From NCBI GenBank assembly GCA_046160425.1, contig JBJXGP010000420.1, positions 1 through 11,648 of the forward strand: a stretch of 11,648 nt of DNA, read 5' to 3'. The position numbers and the translations under genes are program-made. This DNA comes from JAQCEJ01 sp046160425 (GTDB lineage: Bacteria > Planctomycetota > Planctomycetia > Planctomycetales > Planctomycetaceae). This document shows positions 6,616 to 11,648 of the stretch, one piece after another (the first letter of the stretch is position 1; the number at the start of each line of letters is the position of its first letter). The notes under the pieces were generated by a model, which searched no databases, was not told the DNA's origin, and saw only the letters and a program-made list of their open reading frames with translations.

Positions 6616-7168
6616 AATGTCCCTCCGGCACGATTCCACGCCGGGTAAAATGATCGGCCAGTTCTTTTCGCGCGCGGTGCAACCAGGTCTTGACGGTTCC
6701 TTCCGGTGAGTTCATAACGCGGGCAATTTCTGCGCAACTGAGTTCCTGCTGATGAAAAAGTACGAAACAGATTCGATAGTCCGCTCTCAACAGGCCGAGG
6801 GCGAGATCCAGTTCCTCGCCGAGGTCGGTTCGCAAAACGGTCTTTGACGCGGATTCGTCGTCGATCGCACCCAGATGCGGATCGATGTTCTTCGTTTGTG
6901 TTCTTCGTTTTTCCAATATGGTGCGGCAACGGTTGGCGGCAATCGTGAGAATCCAAGGTTTGAACGGCCGCAGCGAATCCCATTTCCTCAGATGACGAAA
7001 CGTTCTCAAAAAGACGTCCTGCACCGTATCCTCGGCATCTTCACGATGGCCCAGTATGCGAAAACAGAGCCCGAACACGGCAGACTGATATCGCTCGACG
7101 AGGAGATGCATCGCATCAACCTCGCCCTGCAAGCACCGTCTCACCACGTCGGCGTCATCACCGTTCAT
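6596..7168 (-). CDS. ECF (sigma-70 family, RpoE-like) RNA polymerase sigma factor
   Basis: The product has 190 aa, a normal ECF length. Region 2 spans ~22-90: YQSAVFGLCFRILGHREDAED, then TVQDVFLRTF and the FKPWILTIAANRCRTIL helix that melts and reads the -10. A short linker has little conservation. Region 4 spans ~118-175, with the helix-turn-helix SCAEIARVMNSPEGTVKTWL and HRARKEL that read the -35. Region 3 is absent, as expected for the class. The start is ATG 7168 with AAGG (7179-7176) 7 nt upstream. It is first in a two-gene unit with its anti-sigma factor, whose start lies inside this gene. Regulation is likely by release from that membrane partner. A hairpin beside the start codon (7171-7193) and a sequence shared with the FHA gene (7226-7236) may add control. 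Confidence 0.93.
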   Translation of the reverse strand: MNGDDADVVRRCLQGEVDAMHLLVERYQSAVFGLCFRILGHREDAEDTVQDVFLRTFRHLRKWDSLRPFKPWILTIAANRCRTILEKRRTQTKNIDPHLGAIDDESASKTVLRTDLGEELDLALGLLRADYRICFVLFHQQELSCAEIARVMNSPEGTVKTWLHRARKELADHFTRRGIVPEGHYELPRI

Positions 7169-7170
7169 GT

Positions 7171-7193
7171 GGGAACCTTATGGATGCGTTCCC
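7171..7193 (-). promoter_or_regulatory. Hairpin over the ribosome binding region of the sigma factor gene
   Basis: GGGAAC (7171-7176) pairs perfectly with GTTCCC (7188-7193) across an 11-nt loop. In the minus-strand mRNA one arm fills the gap between the AAGG SD and ATG 7168, and the SD sits at the loop edge. Such a stem could slow translation initiation. It is short, and structure-based control is an inference. Confidence 0.3.
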
Positions 7194-7225
7194 CGTGGCG
7201 AGAGAGTTTCGCCGAATTCCGCTTC

Positions 7226-7236
7226 TAACCGGTAAC
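7226..7236 (-). promoter_or_regulatory. Shared 11-bp motif upstream of the sigma factor gene
   Basis: GTTACCGGTTA (minus strand) lies 57 nt before the sigma start codon. The same 11 bases lie 49 nt before the FHA gene start (8935-8945). It could be part of a common promoter or an operator. An 11-mer shared twice in this length is not rare by itself; the matched placement is the point of interest. The remainder of 7169-7440 shows no gene. Confidence 0.25.
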
Positions 7237-7440
7237 AGGTCCATGTTTTCTCTGATGATATTACCCTCGCAGAAGGCCGAGAGTTTCAACCGACGATTCC
7301 GCCCACAAAGTTTATGAACAACTGGGCGAATGGGCAGGCAAATTCGGTTATCGATCGCGGGGAGTTCGCCGACAACCGCTCGATGAAATTTCCCACTTGG
7401 TTCCTCAGCAAGAAAGCTGCATCGTGTTCGCTGCAAACGG

Positions 7441-7638
7441 CTACTTCTGGATGCTATCCTTGGCGAACGCACGCGCATGTTTGTAGGCATGTCTCATCGT
7501 GTACAGCCGCGACTCGATCTGTTCTTCGGAGTAATATTTGCCGATCTCGCTGTGCGGCAGCCCGGCCAACGCGATCGTCAGAGGGAGCAAGTCGAGGAAT
7601 TCGCGATATTTTCGCTGGAGTTCATTCGGGTCAGCCAT
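7441..7638 (-). CDS. 65-aa protein of unknown function
   Basis: The start is ATG 7638, with AGAGGA (7650-7645) and a 6-nt spacer. The frame is open back to 7917, but that extension has no SD and poor protein character, so the short form is preferred. The 65-aa product is a compact, mostly helical protein: NELQRKYREFLDLLPLTIAL, AGLPHSE, then KYYSEEQIESRLYTMRHAYKHAR. It has no Cys, signal peptide or membrane segment. From memory, short proteins with a FLDLLPLT-ALAGLP core followed by Y-EEQIE recur in planctomycetes; I know of no function. It lies on the same strand as the FHA gene but 278 nt downstream, with its own good -10 (TATAAT, 7743-7738), so it is probably transcribed on its own. Confidence 0.75.
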   Translation of the reverse strand: MADPNELQRKYREFLDLLPLTIALAGLPHSEIGKYYSEEQIESRLYTMRHAYKHARAFAKDSIQK

Positions 7639-7737
7639 GATGGATCCTCTCAACTGTGTCTTGACGGCGTGTGTCTGAAGGTTGTCAAGGTACTCCGCGC
7701 CCAAGACGGGATTGTTGGCGGGAGCAAACGGAATCCT

Positions 7738-7743
7738 ATTATA
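7738..7743 (-). promoter_or_regulatory. Probable -10 element of the 65-aa gene
   Basis: A perfect TATAAT on the minus strand (7743-7738) in a locally AT-rich stretch; transcription would start near 7731 and give a leader of ~93 nt to ATG 7638. The -35 position is poor (TGGCAA at 18 nt). The stretch 7639-7916 holds no other supported feature. Confidence 0.4.
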
Positions 7744-7916
7744 TACATTTCCGTTCGAGATTTGCCAGAATGGAAAATGCATGGAGATAAGCGATTTCGA
7801 AGCGGAAACACCATCGTCACCGAGGGGATCGTCCGACCGATCGTCGAAAGACCGAAAGCCGGGCATGGGGTGATTTCTCATAAAGAGTGCGGTCACGCCC
7901 ATACGTGCGAAAGGCA

Positions 7917-8885
7917 CTATTGACCGGGTCGCCGCTGCATGAAATTGCGAATGATGTCCGCCGCTTTTTCCGACGGATTGAGCTGTTTCTCTTCGACCGG
8001 TTGGTCGCCGGAGGGGGGCGCGACCGGTGCCGGTGGAGGCGGAGTTACATAACCGGTCGAAGACGGTTCAGGCAGCCTGACGGCAATCGTATCCTGTTCG
8101 GATTTTTTTGAATCCTTGGTCGGGGCAGGTGCCGCCTGTGGTTGTCCGGGAGCCGGAGCATAGCCCATTCCCGGTTGCGGATACATTTGCGGCGGATACT
8201 GCGGCATGTACATCGGCATCGGCGGGTATCCGTAGCCTGGATAACCCGGCGGGGGATAGGCACCGTATGGCTGAGCATAGGGGGGTGGCATCCCATACGG
8301 CATCATGCCGGGCTGCATTCCCGCGGGTTGCATGCCGGCAACCGGGGCCTCGACGGGAACGCCTGGTCCCGGGGGAAGAATTCCGGGATTGATAATCGTC
8401 GTGTCGGAACCGTAAACGCCGGTTTCGGCAGGCTCTCCGTGAACCGAAGGATTGTGGTCGATTTCGACCGCTTGAATCGTATCCTCCTGAGTGAGCTGAA
8501 TCGTCTCGTTGCCGGCGTCTTCCAAATGGGAAAACTCATCGGGTAGTTCGATGTTGTCTCTGCCGGTATCGCTTTGATCGGCTTCGGGTTCGTGAATTTC
8601 GACGATGAATTCAAGTTTTCCTACGGAAACCCGGTCTCCCGATTGCAATACCACCTGGCCTTTGACCTGTTCGCCGTTGACGAAGGTTCCGTTCGTGCTG
8701 CCGAGATCACGGATGCGGACGGTGAATTCATCGACGGTGAAAACGCAGTGGTGACGACTGACCGATTCGCTGTTCGGTCGCAACTGGCAATCGTGTTCGC
8801 GTCCAATCAGAAATTTGGCCGTCGATAATGGAATGGTATGGTTATGGTGCCGTCCCCCGACGACCCGTAATTCAGCTTGGAGCAT
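7917..8885 (-). CDS. FHA-domain protein with Pro/Gly/Tyr/Met-rich tail
   Basis: The start is ATG 8885, with GGAAG (8898-8894) 8 nt upstream; a TTG two codons earlier sits too close to that SD. The 322-aa product begins with an FHA domain (1-~95): IGRE (27-30), S43-R44-H45-H46, LGSTNGTFVNG (61-71). An acidic segment (97-165) carries several Asp/Glu-Thr-Ile sites. Residues ~168-250 are low complexity, rich in Pro, Gly, Tyr and Met (PYGMPPPYAQPYGAYPPPGY type). The C-terminus has another DT-I site (265-267), a Pro stretch, and a final helix (~302-317) with AADIIRNFMQRR. There is no signal peptide or clear membrane segment. The protein probably acts as a phosphothreonine-dependent adaptor, possibly binding its own phosphorylated tail as GarA-type proteins do. 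It differs from the two FHA-phosphatases, having no catalytic domain. Confidence 0.85.
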   Translation of the reverse strand: MLQAELRVVGGRHHNHTIPLSTAKFLIGREHDCQLRPNSESVSRHHCVFTVDEFTVRIRDLGSTNGTFVNGEQVKGQVVLQSGDRVSVGKLEFIVEIHEPEADQSDTGRDNIELPDEFSHLEDAGNETIQLTQEDTIQAVEIDHNPSVHGEPAETGVYGSDTTIINPGILPPGPGVPVEAPVAGMQPAGMQPGMMPYGMPPPYAQPYGAYPPPGYPGYGYPPMPMYMPQYPPQMYPQPGMGYAPAPGQPQAAPAPTKDSKKSEQDTIAVRLPEPSSTGYVTPPPPAPVAPPSGDQPVEEKQLNPSEKAADIIRNFMQRRPGQ

Positions 8886-8934
8886 GGACAACGCTTCCCC
8901 ACAGAAAACAGAAACGATTGGCGCAGCGTCTGAT

Positions 8935-8945
8935 TAACCGGTAAC
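8935..8945 (-). promoter_or_regulatory. Shared 11-bp motif upstream of the FHA gene
   Basis: GTTACCGGTTA on the minus strand, 49 nt before ATG 8885, identical to 7236-7226 before the sigma factor gene. It may be a common regulatory site; no -10 partner is clearly conserved between the two. Confidence 0.25.
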
Positions 8946-8953
8946 CAGATTCG

Positions 8954-9040
8954 TCAATCTACGGGATAATGCATGTGATCGTCTTTTTTCCAAAGGGCGT
9001 AAACCCCTCGCGGATCGCGGCGAATCAGTGATCGTGCCAT
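8954..9040 (-). CDS. Possible 28-aa peptide or remnant
   Basis: ATG 9040 to TGA 8956-8954 encodes a 28-aa peptide beginning MARSLIRRDPRGVYALWKK and ending in HYPVD. The same frame stays open upstream to 9139 with protein-like text (WRIEIPK before the Met). The residue mix looks coding, but there is no SD and no known family. It may be a truncated C-terminus. Low confidence. Confidence 0.15.
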   Translation of the reverse strand: MARSLIRRDPRGVYALWKKDDHMHYPVD

Positions 9041-9127
9041 TTTCGGAATTTCAATCCGCCAGGATCGCCAAAAATCAGATCGACAGAGAAGAGACATATG
9101 AACGAGATGATAATGAATGTGCTGGCA

Positions 9128-9156
9128 ATTGTACGACAAATGAGAAGTCTAGTGAA
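9128..9156 (-). promoter_or_regulatory. Candidate promoter with overlapping palindrome
   Basis: On the minus strand TTCACT (9156-9151) and TACAAT (9133-9128) are 17 nt apart. The perfect 10-bp palindrome GTGAATTCAC (9152-9161) covers the -35 element and could be an operator. The leader to the FHA start would be ~235 nt. Confidence 0.3.
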
Positions 9157-9169
9157 TTCACAAGTTGAT

Positions 9170-9198
9170 ATTTTTCCGGTTAATTCTGAGAATGTCAA
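9170..9198 (-). promoter_or_regulatory. Candidate promoter with consensus -35
   Basis: On the minus strand a perfect TTGACA (9198-9193) is followed after exactly 17 nt by AAAAAT (9175-9170), four of six matching the -10 consensus. It points toward the FHA gene at 8885, leaving a leader of about 280 nt. Confidence 0.3.
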
Positions 9199-9348
9199 CG
9201 AGAAATCATCAAAATTCACATCATCTTGACATTTGCGACCTCAATACCCTCTGTGTATCTGTACCAGCCGCAAATCTCAAGATTTCAACTCTCTTTGCAA
9301 GCTGGTGTGATTGAACATCCAGTCGACAGAAACGTGCAGGTAGCGACG

Positions 9349-10113
9349 TCATTTTTGCTTGGAGGAAATCGCGTTGCGGTTTGTCCATTCGGGCTGACGA
9401 TATCGCGATTCCATTAGGTTCTGAATGCGCAATTGCTCGACGCCGGTCAAAGTGTCACTGCAGACCGATTGTGACAGGATGTTTCCGATCGTTAACCCTA
9501 ATTCGCGGATCTCATCAAAGGTGGGGGTGTTTGTCATCCCCAAATCGAGCAAACCGGGGAATTCAGGAGCGTGCCGAGACCGCCGGAGCAGCAAGCTGCC
9601 GTGTTGCAGGATGGCCCTCTGCCTTCGACGTTGTGCGCTCCCCACGACCTTGTGCGGGCCGACGACAATATCGCGCGGATCGCCGCGCCCGAAGCATAAG
9701 AACGGCTCTGACGAGGGAACGAACGTTTCGTTCCGCAGTCGAGCCATCACGCCGCGACTGTTGAGCCAATCGATAAGTTGTTCATGGACTGCCAGATACA
9801 ACCGTTCCGGGCAAGGTGTAAATTCGTGCGAGGGAGGGACGGCAATCGAATAGGTCCATTCCTGATCGTGCAAGATCGCCCCGCCGCCGGATAATCGCCG
9901 AACGACAGGGAGCGGCGGTGCGGATAATACTTGTTCCGGCGCCTGCTGAAAATAACCGAGCGAGATCGTGGGAGGATCCCATCGATACCAGCGAACGGTG
10001 CAGACCTGCTCATGCAGCGCGGCTTCGAGCAGCGTTTCATCGACGGCCATGTTCCACGCGCCGTCGCGGGGTTCTGGCTCGACGATCAATCGGCATTCGG
10101 TATCGCGTGTCAG
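9349..10113 (-). CDS. Lipoate-protein ligase / octanoyltransferase family protein (LplA/LipM-like)
   Basis: The product has 254 aa if it starts at CTG 10113. Family motifs: GAWNMAVDETLL (18-29), RWYRWDPPTISLGYFQ (41-56), RRLSGGGAILHD (72-83, the lipoyl-binding loop), FGRGDPRDIVVGPHKVVGSA (K155 at the position of the catalytic Lys) and QHGSLLL (170-176). These enzymes attach lipoate or octanoate to a Lys of E2 or glycine-cleavage H proteins in the cytosol. Which of ligase, octanoyltransferase or amidotransferase it is cannot be told from the motifs. The usual start codons fail: the first is TTG 10089, which has no SD and would cut off the RLIVEP strand. CTG 10113 has GGAGG (10126-10122) 8 nt upstream and restores ECRLIVEP. 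The gene follows gcvPB by 36 nt on the same strand and is probably in one operon with it, consistent with lipoylation of GcvH. Confidence 0.87.
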   Translation of the reverse strand: MTRDTECRLIVEPEPRDGAWNMAVDETLLEAALHEQVCTVRWYRWDPPTISLGYFQQAPEQVLSAPPLPVVRRLSGGGAILHDQEWTYSIAVPPSHEFTPCPERLYLAVHEQLIDWLNSRGVMARLRNETFVPSSEPFLCFGRGDPRDIVVGPHKVVGSAQRRRQRAILQHGSLLLRRSRHAPEFPGLLDLGMTNTPTFDEIRELGLTIGNILSQSVCSDTLTGVEQLRIQNLMESRYRQPEWTNRNAISSKQK

Positions 10114-10121
10114 ATTGACGT

Positions 10122-10126
10122 CCTCC
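10122..10126 (-). promoter_or_regulatory. Shine-Dalgarno site supporting a CTG start
   Basis: GGAGG on the minus strand, 8 nt before CTG 10113 and 32 nt before TTG 10089. It is the only strong SD in the gap between gcvPB and the ligase gene, and no ATG, GTG or TTG lies in frame at a usable distance. Confidence 0.6.
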
Positions 10127-10149
10127 GAAATTCAAGCGGCTTCCCATTT

Positions 10150-11619
10150 TTATCCGGCGGGGCAACATTTCAAGATCGGCGTTCGCGCGGCTTGAACTTC
10201 GTCCGGACGGCGGACCGGCGTCGTATGAGGGGCTGAATGCACGAGCTCCTGATCTTCCGCCGCGATTTTGTGCAACGCTTCGGCGAACAAATCGAGCGTC
10301 TGCTTCGATTCGGTTTCCGTCGGTTCGATCATCATCGCTTCGGGAACCACGAGCGGGAAGTAAACGGTCGGGGCATGATATCCGTAATCGAGAAGCCGTT
10401 TGGCGAAATCGAGCGCCGAGATCCCTTTGCTCTTGAGCAGCGGAGACGCGGTTGCCACGAATTCATGCATGCAGCGATCCCCCTGCGGCACGGGGAGAAT
10501 ATCTTTCACTTTCGCGAGCAGATAATTCGCATTCAACACGGCGTTTTCAGAAAGAGCTTTCAAGCCATTGGGACCGAGCGTGCGCAGATAACAATAACCG
10601 CGGACGAGAATGCCGATATTGCCGTTGAACGTTCTCACGCGGCCGATCGATTTCGTGGGAGTCGAAAGTTTATATGTCGCCGTCCCATTCGCTGCCGTTT
10701 CGCGAGCGATCGTTGGCCCGGGGAGGTAATCCGCCAGAAACGAGGCGACGGCGATCGGCCCTGCCCCCGGCCCACCTGCCCCGTGCGGTCCCGTAAACGT
10801 CTTGTGGACGTTGTAGTGCATCATGTCTCCGCCGAAATCGCCTGGACGAGTGATGCCCAGGATGGCGTTCATGTTTGCTCCGTCGATGTAGACCAGCCCG
10901 CCGACGTCGTGTAGCATTTGCGTCGCCGCTTTGATGTCCGATTCGAACACGCCCAACGTGTTCGGATTGGTAATCATGAAGACGGCGGTCTGCTCGTCGA
11001 CGTGCTTCTTGAGTTCGTTGAGATCGACTTTGCCGTCGGCCGTCGCCGGAAGTTGGACGCATTCGAAACCGGCCATCGCCGCACTGGCGGGATTCGTTCC
11101 GTGTGCGCTGCTGGGGAAAATGACCTTGGTCCGTTTTTGTCCCTTGTCGCGGAAATAAGCTTCAGCAACCAAAAGCGCGGTCAATTCCCCCTGAGCACCG
11201 GCCGCCGGTTGCAGCGAGACCGCGGGAAGTCCGGCGATTTCGCCGAGCATCTCTTGCATCTCGAACAGCAGTTGCAGCATTCCTTGCGAGAGGGCTTCGG
11301 TCTGATACGGGTGGACATCCACAATCCCCGGCAAACCGGAAAGTCGTTCGTGACGTTTGGGGTTGTACTTCATCGTACAACTTCCCAACGGGTAAAAGTG
11401 TGTATCGACCGACATGTTCCACGTCGACAGATTCGTGTAATGCCGAATGACGTCGGGCTCGGTCACTTCCGGAAGCGTCAGCGGCTTCGTCGCCAGTGCC
11501 GACGCCGGCAGCAAGTCGGCGACCGGCTTGTCGGGAACGTCAACGGCGGGGAGTCTCGCCGCCCTCCGGCCCGGTTGCGACAGCTCGAACAATAATTTTG
11601 TGGTGTCAGTGTTCCGCAT
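10150..11619 (-). CDS. gcvPB: Glycine dehydrogenase (decarboxylating) subunit 2, P-protein beta
   Basis: The product has 489 aa, typical of the split two-subunit P-protein. This PLP enzyme decarboxylates glycine and passes the aminomethyl group to the lipoyl arm of GcvH in the glycine cleavage system. Visible signatures: FYPLGSCTMKYNPK (75-88), HPYQ (103-106), LQPAAGAQGE (136-145), FPSSAHGTNPASA (168-180), NPNTLGVFE (218-226), YIDGANMNA (244-252) and MHYNVHKTFTGPHGAGGPG (267-285), with K273 as the PLP-binding Lys. The C-terminal domain has the GDRCMHEFV (~375-383) and YGYHAPTVYFPLVVPEAMMIEPTETE elements. ATG 11619 gives a standard N-terminus (LLFELSQPGRRA), although its SD is weak. The partner gcvPA, and perhaps gcvH and gcvT, are expected just upstream, beyond the window edge. 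The extreme C-terminus carries an unusual Cys-Cys pair. The lipoate-ligase-like gene follows in the same operon. Confidence 0.96.
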   Translation of the reverse strand: MRNTDTTKLLFELSQPGRRAARLPAVDVPDKPVADLLPASALATKPLTLPEVTEPDVIRHYTNLSTWNMSVDTHFYPLGSCTMKYNPKRHERLSGLPGIVDVHPYQTEALSQGMLQLLFEMQEMLGEIAGLPAVSLQPAAGAQGELTALLVAEAYFRDKGQKRTKVIFPSSAHGTNPASAAMAGFECVQLPATADGKVDLNELKKHVDEQTAVFMITNPNTLGVFESDIKAATQMLHDVGGLVYIDGANMNAILGITRPGDFGGDMMHYNVHKTFTGPHGAGGPGAGPIAVASFLADYLPGPTIARETAANGTATYKLSTPTKSIGRVRTFNGNIGILVRGYCYLRTLGPNGLKALSENAVLNANYLLAKVKDILPVPQGDRCMHEFVATASPLLKSKGISALDFAKRLLDYGYHAPTVYFPLVVPEAMMIEPTETESKQTLDLFAEALHKIAAEDQELVHSAPHTTPVRRPDEVQAARTPILKCCPAG

Positions 11620-11648
11620 GGTGTTATGCCAATCTCAACTCGTTAACC

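Larger units (their letters stand above)
8886..9348. other. AT-rich intergenic stretch with candidate minus-strand promoters
   Basis: This is 463 nt between two minus-strand genes, with no convincing gene. Roughly 9060-9260 is AT-richer than the surroundings. It contains two promoter-like pairs on the minus strand, a GTGAATTCAC palindrome, the shared motif at 8935-8945 and a tandem TTTCTGT repeat (minus strand) near 8905-8918. The frames at 8954-9139 and 9025-9219 overlap each other and lack SD sites. No terminator for the lipoate ligase gene (stop at 9349) is visible. Confidence 0.5.

Noticed and set aside
5912..6709. 265-aa plus-strand ORF
   Set aside because: Antisense to the anti-sigma gene, which has a zinc motif, membrane helix, good SD and overlap with the sigma gene.
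7188..7193. GGGAAC before the sigma gene as an ECF -35 (GGAAC type)
   Set aside because: It is only about 20 nt from the start codon, leaving no room for a -10 and leader; the pairing with 7171-7176 explains it better as a hairpin arm.
7258..7289. TTGAAA and TAATAT on the minus strand upstream of the sigma gene
   Set aside because: The spacer is 20 nt, too long for a normal sigma-70 promoter.
7158..7490. 110-aa minus-strand ORF between the 65-aa gene and the sigma gene
   Set aside because: It overlaps the ends of both real genes and has Arg/Ser-rich text with no SD.
7639..7917. 93-residue N-terminal extension of the 65-aa protein
   Set aside because: No SD at its start, it contains the TATAAT at 7743-7738, and the ATG at 7638 has a good SD and begins the coherent helical part.
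10237..11595. Two 225-aa plus-strand ORFs opposite gcvPB
   Set aside because: Both are antisense shadows of a gene with a complete set of P-protein motifs.
1..11648. CRISPR array, tRNA, insertion sequence or prophage
   Set aside because: No regularly spaced repeats, no cloverleaf with CCA-type end, no transposase or integrase motifs and no terminal inverted repeats with target duplication were seen.

Overview
The window looks like chromosomal DNA of a planctomycete (Planctomycetota). This is an inference from three things: stand-alone FHA proteins and FHA-GAF-SpoIIE phosphatases, several tiny genes that I recall (from memory, not a search) as planctomycete-restricted families, and the weak or absent Shine-Dalgarno (SD) sites of some genes. 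I see no mobile element, tRNA, rRNA or CRISPR array.

Layout. (1) 2-813, plus strand: the 3' end of a molybdenum-hydroxylase FAD subunit gene, a tightly coupled 71-aa Cys-containing protein, and a clear intrinsic terminator. (2) 912-4511, plus strand: two tandem paralogous genes encoding FHA-GAF-PP2C (SpoIIE/RsbU-type) phosphatases. (3) 4638-4952, minus strand: a ~105-aa charged protein of unknown function, convergent with the phosphatases. (4) 4953-5775: a gene-poor stretch with one possible 55-aa ORF, a minus-strand ORF remnant and a 12-bp inverted repeat. (5) 5776-7168, minus strand: an overlapping ECF sigma factor / membrane anti-sigma factor pair. (6) 7441-8885, minus strand: a 65-aa protein of unknown function and an FHA protein with a Pro/Gly/Tyr/Met-rich tail. 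(7) 8886-9348: an AT-rich regulatory stretch. (8) 9349-11619, minus strand: glycine decarboxylase subunit 2 (gcvPB) followed by a lipoate-protein ligase/octanoyltransferase-family gene that seems to start at CTG.

How the genes may work together. The glycine-cleavage pair makes biochemical sense, because the H-protein partner of GcvP carries lipoate. The ECF pair is a normal transmembrane signalling unit. Three FHA proteins (phosphothreonine readers), two of them fused to PP2C phosphatases, suggest Ser/Thr phosphorylation signalling, but no kinase, STAS antagonist or RsbW-like partner is present in the window. The most notable items are the duplicated phosphatases, the small uncharacterised proteins, a motif shared upstream of the sigma and FHA genes, and the CTG start.
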